From NCBI GenBank assembly GCA_001579985.1, contig LRSR01006812.1, forward strand, positions 1 through 41,679: a DNA stretch of 41,679 nt, read 5' to 3'. Positions 33,384 through 41,679 of this stretch are shown in pieces. The stretch comes from Hypsibius dujardini (Eukaryota; Tardigrada; Eutardigrada; Parachela; Hypsibiidae). The position numbers were made by a program, and so were the translations under genes. Numbering within the stretch: the first letter of the stretch is position 1; every line of letters begins with the position of its first letter. A model generated the notes under the pieces. The model saw only the letters and a program-made list of their open reading frames with translations. It was not told where the DNA came from and searched no databases.

Positions 33384-33810
33384 GCTTTATTGTCCAGTGG
33401 CGCCGTCTGTTCGCTTCGCTGTTGGTCAATCAGAGTCAGTGGGTGCGTCATTAATGTCAACGCTCAAAAACAATTTTCAATGATTTTTCCGCTTCCTTTT
33501 ACATCTCTTTTCCCCACTTCCTTGCCTGAAATCTGTATCATCCCTGCTGCAGGTCCAAATTTCCTACCCCCATGGCACCGGGAAAAGACCTCGGCTGAGC
33601 ACTCCACATCCCCCACGCATCGGGAGAATGAAGCGAGGACCCAGCCCGACCTTCACGGGTTTCCCGAAGAAAAATCGTCCCGCTGGCAATCCCGTCACAT
33701 ACGGCCGTTGGGTATGACCTCCCGGCTTCGATGTTGCTTTTTCTGTGGATCAAGGTTGAATTCTGGGTTTGAATTTCGAAATCAGTTTTTTTAAATGTAC
33801 ACAAATGGCC

Positions 33811-34099
33811 ACAATTTTGGGTGGCAGAGTTCGAGCCATCAGGGTGGTCTGAGTTTGAGTCACTCTTGGCTTGAACCTGCCACTGCTTTCTCCTGAATGT
33901 TTGATTTAATGCCCGGCCAAGCGGAAAAATTAGATTGAGCAAGCTGCTCTAAATTCCGCCAAAATAAACAATCAATCGATCAGTCGAGTAAAAGGCTGCA
34001 TGATCAGTTGTGGTTAAGAGCGAGTGCGCGCGGTGACTTAATTCGGCTCGAACTCGGACTACTGTTTTTTGGCTTAAAATCTGCCACCCAAAATTATGG
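33811..34099. repeat. Inverted repeat with CTGCCACCCAAAATT arms
   Basis: The left arm (33811-33870) contains AATTTTGGGTGGCAGA followed by GTTCGAGCC. The right arm (about 34034-34099) contains the complement GGCTCGAAC and TCTGCCACCCAAAATTAT. The arms are diverged and the spacer is about 165 bp. Probably a foldback transposon relic. Confidence 0.5.
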
Positions 34100-34268
34100 A
34101 AACGTGTTTGCATACAAATACGAACCAAAAGGCAGAGGTAGTAGAAAAGTGTGAGCTGAACTGAATTTAGCGGTCACAAGATGACTTGCCAAAAAGCTGA
34201 AGTTTAAACTTAAACTTTTTGGCAAACCGTCAAGCTTTTGTCATCATTTCCGCATCGTCAAGTCATCC

Positions 34269-34716
34269 TCAACTTTAAACTTTAGCTTGATGGCAAATCA
34301 TCGTCAAACCTCCCGTGCCATTCAATTCCATTCGCAGCATTGTAAAATACGAACCAGAAATGATAGAAAGTGTGAACTGAACTGAATTGAATTATACGAG
34401 CGGTCTTTGGATGACTTGCCAAAAAGCTTAAGTTTAAACTTAAGCTTTTTGGCAAGTCATCCTCAGACCGCCCTTGCAGGTTTTGATTCAGTCTGCTCTC
34501 GCTAATGTTATGGCACGGAAGGTTTGAGGATGACTTGCCAAAAAGCTTAAGTTTAAACTTAAGCTTTTTGGCAAGTCATCCAAAGACCGCCCATACAATT
34601 CAATTCAGTTCAGTTCACATTTTCTTTGACTTCTGGTTTACGTTTTACAGTGATGCGAGTTGAATTGAATGGCACAGGAGGTTTGAGGATGACTTACCAA
34701 CAAGTTTAAACTTAGA
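34269..34716. mobile_element. Nested foldback element with two perfect 54-bp palindromes
   Basis: Arms of about 190 bp (34269-34462 and 34528-34716) are inverted copies around a 65-bp centre. Each arm contains a perfect 54-bp palindrome (34409-34462 and 34528-34581) beginning GGATGACTTGCC and centred on GTTT/AAAC. The arms also share the TGAACTGAACTGAATTGAAT phrase and GTGCCATTCAATTC. A diverged third palindrome lies at 34190-34232. It has no coding capacity. Confidence 0.85.
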
Positions 34717-35136
34717 TTCATCTATTCTCTATCATTATAGCGACTGATCGCTTGATTTGACAGCTTGTTGCGTAATAGTTTTTCTCATCAAAATATTCAA
34801 CTTAATGGCACTTTTTGTCATCATTTCCGCGTCGTCATCAGGGTTCAGTGAGCAGCATGATATTTTGAATTCCGATTTGACTGAAATTGTTCCGCAAATC
34901 AGGATCGAAATATCTGGATTTTTAGGAAAGTGTGCCAGGCTCTGGTCTTCGCAGGAGAAATGAGCCAAATGCTGAAAAAAATCGTCCGCCTCCTCATTGC
35001 GTTGTATAATCGATTGATTGATTGAATAGTGCAGACCAAAAATCATTTTACAGTAATGTTCTTTTTCGGCCTGCTCAAGTCAGTTTTTGTTATACTCTTA
35101 TGTGAATCGGACTTTATTTTTTGTTTTCATTTTCAG

Positions 35137-36893
35137 TTGGCCAGCGACGTCGTGACGTCTCGGGTCCCATCCCATGGCGGAGTCTACGGAGCACCTTCAC
35201 CGCTGCACGAGCAGAATGGTCAGCAGTCGTCATACTTTGCAGCCGAGAGAAATGCCGAACAGGAAGGCGATTCACGGTTCGAAATGGGCTTTGAGGCGTT
35301 GAAGCGGGCTGTGCGAGGGCCGAAGAAGCCAAAGGCGACAAGCAATGCTGGGCAGTGCATCCAGCACTTCCAGGACATCAAGCGGCGCAATGAGGAGTAC
35401 CTCGGAGAGTAAGGCCTAAGTCACTTTGCCCCGTCTTCACCTGTTTTCTAACTAGTTGTCTGCCTATCTGTCTCTCTGTCTGTCTCTCTGTTTCTGTCTG
35501 CCTTTATGTCTATTTATTTGTCCGCCTATCCCGCTACCTGTTTGCCTGCCTGCCTATCGGTCTGTCTGTAGTTATGTGTGCTCGTCTGTCTGCATTCCAT
35601 GTGAAAAGCTTCTATCTGTTTGGTTTCCTTGCAGAGATTTGCAGTTTCTGAAGGCCTTCATGACGAAACAGAAGTACGTCCCGGTGGACAGCGTCAGTTC
35701 CGCTCGAGCTTTGGTCGGCGTATCCGAATTCCGTCCCAATCGTCAGTTTCACTCACCGCAGAGAGCCACCTCGGTCGTGTGCGACCCACGGGAACCGTCG
35801 GTCACTCCGAAGGAGGTCGATCTGTCGGCGCAGTCGCAGACATCCTCGATGAAGCAGTTTCCGTCACGCCCGATAATGACTGAGATTCCGCAACCCCACC
35901 CTGCGGTCTGTCCGACAATCCCACGAAACGGAATCGTCTCGACCGCGCAGAACCCGCAGAAGCTGTCGGTCACTTCGATGGTCGGCCTTTCGTCGCAGTC
36001 GCAGATATCCTCGACGAATCAGTTTCCGTCACGGCCGATGATGACTAACGCGCAGAAACCCCGCCCTACGTTCCATCATACGGTCCCGCGAATTGGTGTC
36101 CTAGACGCACGAACTGAGAGCTCTTCAGCGATCCGACATTCCACGCAGCCCCTACCACCGGTGCAGAAACCGGTCGTGTTCTCCTCAATCCTGCCCGCGA
36201 ACTACCTTGGCAGTTCCATGCGCTCCACGGAAACGGGCGAAGGACGAACCATTCTGTTGGGGCGCGGTGGAAGTGGTTCAACCGTCGCCGTTGGCATGAA
36301 CCTCTCGGAACGTAGACAGAATCAGTTTGCTCGGCCGCTGCTGCCGAAGCGTCCATCCAAGAGCAAAATCAAGCCGCCCACTGTCCCCGGCAGTGCGGGA
36401 CAGTTGAAGTTTGGCTCCTCCTCCGTGAATGGGCGGAAGAACTCGAAGGCCAAACCGGCTCCCGTGGTCACTCTGGCAGATCTCGCCAACGACGACGAGT
36501 TTGCTTTCAAGTTTGTGTCTTCTTCCGAGGACTCATTTCTTATTTCCATGATCGGATAACTTAAAGTCTGTTTTGTTTTGCAGTCCGAAGTTTGCGGACG
36601 TGTTGCGCCAGCTGCCGGAGCTCCGACATCAAGTCATCCCCGCGAATGCTCTCCCGTGCCCGCCCAGTGTCCTTCCATTCCCACAGAGTGCTTTCCCAGC
36701 GGCAGCCGAACCGCAAGTCATCCCGGAGAAGCAGCTGAATCCGTGCCCGGCAAGTGCCTTCACCATGCAGTTCATATCGTCTCAGCAGCAGCAGCAGAAG
36801 AACAGACCGGTCTCCCCGATGTCTGTCGACGAGGACGCCTTTGCGTCGTGTTCTCCCTTTGACGGAAATGCCCTGTTTCGACTGGACTTCTGA
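35137..36893 (+). CDS. Unrecognised Ser/Pro-rich protein with internal duplication (5' exon missing)
   Basis: Exons 35137-35408, 35635-36510 and 36584-36893 (both introns phase 2) encode 485 residues. The first begins right after an acceptor (TTTTCAG), so at least one upstream coding exon is not found; no suitable ATG is certain. The most structured part is residues 47-105: RFEMGFEALKRAVRGPKKPK, then CIQHFQDIKRRNEEYL and FLKAFMTKQKYVPV. Residues 145-191 and 201-246 are tandem copies sharing SVT, LS.QSQ, QFPSRP, MT and IPRNG/VPRIG words. The rest is low-complexity Ser/Pro/Gln, with acidic DLANDDEFAF before the last splice and a Q5 run near the end. The 73-bp intron was inferred from the unusual donor CAA/GTTTGT because it joins DEFAF to PKFADVLRQLPEL in frame. 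No signal peptide; nuclear or cytosolic disordered protein is a guess. Confidence 0.75.
35445..35600. repeat. TCTG/CCTG satellite in intron
   Basis: Degenerate TCTG, CCTG and TCTA tetramers in the 226-bp intron after 35408. The gene's frame is open through it, hiding the intron. Confidence 0.88.
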
Positions 36894-37552
36894 TCATCAA
36901 ACATTCCCATAGATATTGATGCTTCTCCTGTCGAGTAGTTTGTCTCATCTACCCGGTCGCCGTTCTCATCAGTGTGCGAACTGGCTCATGGATAGAGAGA
37001 ATTTGTTCTAATTTTATTTGCTAAGATTGTTTATCGGCTCGGGTAATTTCCCCCTCTTTTTTGGGCGCTTTATGCCAATAAAATCTCTCAGTTGAAGCAA
37101 ACGTCATTTTATTTGGTGTCCTTTTGATATTATTCATCGTTGGCAGTTGGCTGTTGGTTTCGAGAGGGAGGTGGATTTAGATTTAATTAAATATTTATCG
37201 ATATAAATAAATATCGGGTTTAATGAAATATATTTAAATAATATTCTAGATGATTTAAATCTTATTCTAACTGCGGCTTTCATTGTTATTTTGTTAAATG
37301 AAATTGTGCCGGTGGGTTTATAAGAATTTAGTATGTTTATAATTTAAGCACGTTAATTAAACAACACTGGTGGGCTGGAGCACTTCTAATTGGTCCAACT
37401 GAAGTGGTGGGTGTGGCTTCAGCCTCGCCACGCCCTTTCCAGGGTGCCTTTGATTTTATTTTTTTATCCCCTTCGGCCCGTTCCTCCATCCGACCCTCAC
37501 GCACTTTTGAAGCGGCCATACGTTTTTTTAACATCGCAAATATTTCTACAAG
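36894..37552. other. Intergenic region upstream of PRDX3
   Basis: Holds the 3' UTR of the preceding gene, an AT-rich centre (37170-37300) and the PRDX3 5' region. No further gene is seen. Confidence 0.5.
37077..37082 (+). terminator. Polyadenylation signal of the Ser/Pro-rich gene
   Basis: AATAAA 184 bp after the stop codon at 36893, with a T-rich downstream stretch (37104-37135). Confidence 0.6.
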
Positions 37553-38738
37553 ATGGCATCCCGTGCAATTGGCGGATTCGCGCGCATCACGACGCAACTA
37601 ACGAAGACCTCAATGGGGATTGCGAATTCCCACGGACGCCATCTCCTCACTTCCTTTCTCCCCTCGCACTGCGCCGCGGCTCCCGCACTCTTCCGCACAT
37701 CCATCTACGCGCTTTCCACCCAGTCTGACGCCGCGAATGGCGTCGTTCTACCGCGCGTCCAACACCGCGCGCCGGATTTCGAGGGGATGGCCGTTGTGGA
37801 GGGGCAATTCAAGTCCATTAAACTCTCCGACTACAAGGGGAAATATTTGATTCTCCTCTTCTATCCGCTGGATTTCACCTTTGTTTGCCCTACGGAAATC
37901 ATTGCGTTTTCCGATTATGCCGAGAAATTCCGCGCCATCAACACCGAAGTGGTGGCCGTCTCCACGGACTCGCATTTCAGGTGAGGAGTGTTCCGCCAAT
38001 CGATCAATCAAGCACTGGTTTGTTCTTGATTGTTTTCGACGCGCTAATCAACCAATCAAGCACTAGCTTTGTATGAGTGTTGTTAAATGCTATTTTATAT
38101 GGATCAAAAAACGCCTTTGATTTTAAACAAATTTTTATTATTATTTAAAATTACAACAGTGACTGTAAGTATTAGAATATTTTATTTAAAATACATTTTA
38201 AATGCCGAAATTTGGATTATCTTTTAAATAATTTTTTTTCATTTAAAAGAACTTTGTCGGTTGAATTTAAATTTGGTTAATATTTTATTAAATTGTGCAA
38301 AAGTGTAACAGGAATAAATATAAATTGTTAGCCCGAAAATTACCAATCAATTAATCAATGGTTTAATTTTGTAGTCATCTCGCCTGGACGAATCTACCCC
38401 GCAAAGAGGGCGGCCTGGGTCCGATGAAGATTCCCCTGCTGGCGGACTTCAACAAGAAAATGTCCCGCAACTACGGTGTGCTGATCGAGGAAGATGGCAT
38501 CGCACTGCGGGGAATGTTTCTGATCGATCCGAAGCAGGTGCTGCGGCAGATCACCGTCAACGACCTCCCCGTGGGTCGGTCCGTGGATGAGGCGCTGCGG
38601 CTGGTGCAGGCCTTCCAGTTTGTCGAGGAACACGGGGAGGTGTGTCCGGCTGGGTGGACGCCGAAATCGGACACCATCAAACCCGACCCCACTAAGGCGA
38701 AGGAGTACTTTCGGAAGGTCGCCGAAAAGAAGCATTAA
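37553..38738 (+). CDS. PRDX3: Mitochondrial 2-Cys peroxiredoxin (thioredoxin-dependent peroxide reductase)
   Basis: Exons 37553-37980 and 38375-38738 (phase 2) give 263 aa (human PRDX3 256). Residues 1-57 form a basic, Ser/Thr/Ala-rich presequence typical of mitochondrial targeting. The domain holds the peroxidatic Cys112 in [14 protein letters not shown], Arg and Trp at [13 protein letters not shown], and the resolving Cys233 in [14 protein letters not shown] (155-158) and the C-terminal YF (253-254) motifs, which slow disulfide formation and make eukaryotic 2-Cys enzymes prone to hyperoxidation, are both present. It reduces H2O2 in the matrix using thioredoxin 2. The 394-bp intron has no satellite, but AATCAATCAAGCACT words repeat near its start. 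Assignment to PRDX3 rather than PRDX1/2 rests on the presequence. Confidence 0.95.
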
Positions 38739-39281
38739 ACTGTTTGCTTGTTTCCCATTCAATTTCAACCTGTTAAGCTTTTGGTTTCATCCCGGATATA
38801 GATTGTATTTGTATAATTTGAGGTTTTACCCTCTATCTAGATTGACGCTGTAACTTCTAAAATTTGTTTCAGCGTTTTAGGCTTTATTCCCTTCCTACTT
38901 TAAACGGTGTCCTTTATAGCATGATTGCTGTGTGTGTATCATGTCTGCAAGTCTACTTGAGTGTCTATCTGAACATATGTCAAGGTGTCTGTCTGTCTGA
39001 CTGTCTGTCTGTCTGTCTGTCTGACTGTATGCTTTGTCTTGCGCTTTGCCTGTTTTTATGTCTTTCTCTCCAGCTTGTCTGTCATGACCATCCGTATTAT
39101 TGTGGGTAGGGAGGCTGAATCAAGGTCACCGTTGTTGTGTTCTTGCAAGTAACGTTGGCGAAATAAAGAGCTCCAAATATGATTTGTCGGGTGTTATTTT
39201 TCACGAAGGCATCAATTTTTGTACTACAGGACGTGTTGTTATAACTCATTAACCAACTGACTTACTCCAAACTTAATCAGC
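38739..39281. other. PRDX3 3' flank with TCTG repeat
   Basis: No gene. A short TCTG array lies at 38985-39030, and AATAAA follows at 39162-39167 with a GT-rich stretch after it. If that is the PRDX3 poly(A) signal, the satellite sits in the 3' UTR. Confidence 0.45.
39162..39167 (+). terminator. Candidate polyadenylation signal of PRDX3
   Basis: AATAAA 424 bp after the stop, followed by GTCGGGTGTTATTTTT, a typical downstream GU/U-rich element. No nearer AATAAA is seen on this strand. Confidence 0.4.
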
Positions 39282-40102
39282 ATGGCTTTCTCCGAAACTG
39301 AGGTGAGTTTCTGTTATCCCAGACCATTGAAGCCTTAGCCGAGTTCGTTAGCCCTTCAATTCGTAATTGTACTGTAGGACTTGAAGCCGAAAAACGTGGA
39401 TCTTCAACCGTTACGAAACATGAGGCAACCAGTGATCTTTGTGGTCGGTTGGTACGCCCTGTTGTAGTCCGCCTGTGCCGGCCAGAGTCCCTCCTTATCT
39501 GCTTTCTGTTTATCTGTTTATTTATCTGTCTGTCTGTCTGTCTTCTGTCTGTCTGCCTGTCTCCCTGTCTGTCTGACTAACTGACTGACTGATTTTCTGT
39601 CCTTCTGTTCCTCTGCACGTCTGCCAGTTTGACATAATCGATTGGTTTTAGGTGGTCCCGGAACGGGCAAAGCGACGCAGTGCAAAAAGTTAGCGGAGGA
39701 ATTCAATTTCCACCACCTTTCGATGGGGCAGGCCATCAAAGACCGCTTTAAGAAGGCCCAGACACCGCAGGCCAATGTACTGCAGGCGTTGAGTGACAAC
39801 GGCGGTATCATTTCGCTGGACGAGGTGATGGAGATACTGGAGCTGGAAATGTTACGGCTGCTAGGACGGGAAGCAAAACCCTTTATCGTGCATGGCTTTC
39901 CGCGTTACATTTTCCAGGCCATCCAGTACGAACGCGATGTAAATATCAGATGATTGCTGGCACGAAACGAATACAGGAATTCACAGGCAGACTGACAGAC
40001 CGAACAGACAGACATACAGACAGTTAAGTCACTAAACTAGCAGTCTAACAGGCAGGTAAAATGAGCAGGCAGACATGCAAACAGAACGACATAAACACAT
40101 AA

Positions 40103-40142
<40 letters not shown>

Positions 40143-40583
40143 GGGCACAGACAGACAGAGGGCTGGTAGTCATGCGAATGGACACCCAGACAGACATGCC
40201 CGCAGGGAAATAGTCGCACAATAGCATGCAATTCATTTCAGATTGGTTTTCCTCGAACGGTCATCCTTCTCGACGCCGATTCCAGAGTCATGAGGGAACG
40301 ACTCAAAGAGCGCGGCAATAAAGGCAGTCGAAGGGCAGACGACAAGGCCGCACCCATTGAAGAACGCCTTAACCAGCACGATTCCACAATTCAGGAAGTC
40401 ATCGACTATTACGAGCCCCACAACAAGCTCTACGTCGTAAGCAACCACGCCACAGACTTCTCTTCCTTCACTCGAAAAGCATTTATTCCGTCGGTAATTT
40501 TTTCATTCTTGCAGGTCAACGCAAACAACAGTGTCGATCAGGTCTACAAAGACATGGCCCAATTGGTGGAGCTATGGGCATGA
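39282..40583 (+). CDS. Divergent adenylate kinase
   Basis: Exons 39282-39302, 39378-39447, 39652-39938, 40242-40436 and 40515-40583 (phases 0,1,0,0) give 213 aa, the length of short AK1/AK5-type kinases. After the leader DLQPLRNMRQPVIFVV comes the P-loop GGPGTGKATQC (31-41; usually GSGKGTQC), then LSMGQAIK (54-61; usually LSTGDLLR), FIVHGFPR (108-115; usually FLIDGYPR), a lid-type KERG with paired Arg156-157 and DD, and a C-terminal VNANNSVDQVY. Arg115 and Lys37 are kept, but Gly-to-Ala in the P-loop, Thr-to-Met and Asp-to-Gln in the NMP site, and Asp-to-His at 111 are unusual. It would interconvert ATP, ADP and AMP if active; reduced or altered nucleotide specificity is possible. Introns 2 and 3 carry satellites of opposite orientation. 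Confidence 0.88.
39515..39630. repeat. TCTG satellite in adenylate kinase intron 2
   Basis: TCTG tetramers with variants fill the 204-bp intron (39448-39651). The transcript reads TCTG. Confidence 0.92.
39985..40165. repeat. (CAGA)n satellite in adenylate kinase intron 3
   Basis: CAGA tetramers, with a perfect run at 40106-40142. The orientation is opposite to that in intron 2 of the same gene. Confidence 0.93.
40482..40487 (-). terminator. Candidate polyadenylation signal of the lysine-rich gene
   Basis: AATAAA on the - strand 131 bp beyond the stop at 40618, inside intron 4 of the adenylate kinase gene on the other strand. Confidence 0.4.
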
Positions 40584-40617
40584 TAGGAAGATGAAATTCA
40601 AAATCAAACAAGTTGCA

Positions 40618-41679
40618 TCAACGATTGCCTTTTTTCCCGCCTTTGCCCTTTCCACCGCCTCCGCCTTTCCCTACTTTGGCCTTCAATTTCTGACTTCTCT
40701 TATCGTTTGGGCGATTTCCGCCGATTTTGTTCAGCCGTTTGACGCCTTTCTTCCGGGTATCTGCCAAGTCGGTGGCGAACGATGAAGCGCCCTTTTTCTT
40801 TTGGTTTCCGCCTGCAATAAAGAACGCAAAATGAGCACAAGCTTCTGTTATCTGTCTAAATTTTTGTCAGTCTTAGATCTTGTCTGCCTAATCTTGTCTT
40901 GCCTTATCTTATACGTCTGTCTGTCTTCTTCTCTTGTATTTTTTGTCTGTTGGCCTGTCTGACTCATGTCGGTCTGTCTGTCGGTCTGTCTGTCTGTCCG
41001 TGCCTGCCTGTCCGTCCGTCCCGTCCGTCAATCTGTCTTTCTGTCTGACTCATGTCGGTCTGTCTGTCTGTGCCTGCCTGTCCGTCCGTCAATCTGTCTT
41101 TCTGTTTGACTCATGTCGGTCTGTCTGTCTGTGTGCCTGCCTGTCCGTCCGTCTTACTGCCTGCCTGTCCGTCCGTCAATCTTTCTTTCTGTCTGACAGA
41201 CTAAATGCACTGGCTGTCTGTCAACCAAACACTTTGTACGTACGTCTGTTTATGTACGTACCCGTTGGTCTTCCACCGGCAAGTTTAAAGTTCGGCCGAT
41301 CATCCGCTGCCCGCATCCTCTGCGGTCTGGATTCCTTTTTGGACTTTCTTGCCTGACCCTTTTGGAAGTGTGAAAGCGACTTATCCTCGTCGGACCGGCC
41401 TTCCTTCTTCACTTTCGACTTCTTTTTCTGTTCTGGTTCTAAAAACAGCCAGCAAGTCAAACGTCAGCTAGTCAATTGAGTTGAAAGACCGCGCTGAAAA
41501 ACGTGCAACCATTCCAAACCTTTTCTCCACTTCTTGCTGGCCTTCTTGTTGGAGGCAAATCCCGGCAAGGGCTTCCGCTGAATAACGGGCTCGGCTTTCT
41601 TCCCAGCGAGGTGAGCCTCCACCGTTTCAATATCCTTGGCGATTCGCTCCATAGCCTTTTCCTCCTTTTCCGCGTTCAT
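40618..41679 (-). CDS. Lysine-rich nucleolar-type protein, C-terminal part (cut by window end)
   Basis: Exons 41679(open)-41520, 41438-41262 and 40811-40618 join in phase 1 and give the last 176 residues; the gene continues beyond the window. The sequence is charged and lysine-rich: an acidic/basic helix (MERIAKDIETVEAHL), IQRKPLPGF, KKWRKEPEQKKKSK, then SSFATDLADTRKKGVKRL and a GGGGGKGKGGKK tail. The DLADTRKKGVK stretch resembles the C-terminus of nucleolar DEAD-box helicases of the DDX27/Drs1 kind, which act in large-subunit rRNA processing, but this is a weak likeness from memory and no helicase motif is in the window. Other ribosome-biogenesis proteins are possible. It is convergent with the adenylate kinase gene, 34 bp between stops. 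Confidence 0.65.
40816..40821 (+). terminator. Candidate polyadenylation signal of the adenylate kinase gene
   Basis: AATAAA 233 bp after the kinase stop, just inside an intron of the opposite-strand gene. If used, the kinase 3' UTR is antisense to that gene's whole last exon. Confidence 0.4.
40850..41222. repeat. TCTG/CCTG/CCGT satellite with 61-bp higher-order unit, in intron
   Basis: Tetramers of TCTG, CCTG, TCCG and TCGG types fill the 450-bp intron. A higher-order unit starting TGACTCATGTCGG recurs at 40960, 41046 and 41107 (spacing 86 and 61 bp), and its TCCGTCCGTCAATCT part occurs once more near 41168. Confidence 0.9.

Larger units (their letters stand above)
33384..35136. other. Repeat-rich intergenic region with foldback elements
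   Basis: No gene is recognised. Two inverted-repeat structures occupy 33811-34099 and about 34190-34850. The open frames at 33294-33794 and 33538-33942 lie on opposite strands of the same sequence and match nothing I know. The first exon of the following + gene may lie somewhere in the right part. Confidence 0.45.

Noticed and set aside
465-41222. CAGA arrays as SMAD-binding (CAGA box) enhancers
   Set aside because: AGAC/GTCT is the SMAD half-site, so the match is automatic for this satellite. Position and spread show no sign of regulatory selection.

Overview
The window is eukaryotic nuclear DNA, almost certainly from an invertebrate animal. Genes are split by GT-AG introns (shortest reliable ones about 73-100 bp), AATAAA signals follow several genes, and the gene set is metazoan: the BBSome subunit BBS1 (so the organism is ciliated), the glycosaminoglycan-linker enzyme B4GALT7, a SMYD lysine methyltransferase, RBM42, mitochondrial PRDX3 and an adenylate kinase. 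A mariner transposase relic, a LINE reverse-transcriptase relic and several MITE-like elements are also present. I cannot name the species; an early-branching or poorly sampled invertebrate (for example a sponge) is only a guess.

Layout, left to right. 1-8 kb: one unrecognised three-exon gene (+, 1644-3267) in otherwise gene-free DNA with four ACAGAC-type hexamer satellites and a palindromic MITE. 8.1-9.8 kb (-): a secreted GH114 glycoside hydrolase whose third exon adds a Ser/Thr-rich stalk and a GPI-anchor-like tail. 10.7-12.5 kb (-): RBM42. 14.8-18.6 kb (-): SMYD-type MYND/SET methyltransferase in six exons. 20.9-23.6 kb: a short gene or gene remnant (+), followed by a LINE RT fragment (-) and a broken mariner transposase (+). 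25.8-30.4 kb (-): complete BBS1, 13 exons, reconstructed at 595 aa. 31.1-32.8 kb (-): complete B4GALT7, 4 exons, 310 aa. 33.0-33.4 kb (-): candidate small membrane protein. 33.8-34.85 kb: a cluster of foldback repeats with two perfect 54-bp palindromes. 35.1-36.9 kb (+): unrecognised Ser/Pro-rich protein with a recent internal duplication. 37.6-38.7 kb (+): PRDX3. 39.3-40.6 kb (+): divergent adenylate kinase. 40.6-41.7 kb (-): 3' part of a lysine-rich nucleolar-type protein, converging on the kinase gene with 34 bp between stop codons.

The dominant sequence feature is CAGA/TCTG satellite DNA: hexamer (ACAGAC)n in the left 9 kb and tetramer (CAGA)n from about 7.9 kb rightward. About half of the introns of the recognised genes carry such an array, in either orientation, while exons are spared. 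The genes are unrelated housekeeping and ciliary genes and do not form a pathway. The most unusual items are the apparently GPI-anchored GH114 enzyme, the nested foldback palindromes and the satellite colonisation of introns. Exon boundaries were set by hand from splice consensus, reading-frame phase and remembered family alignments, and no search was run.
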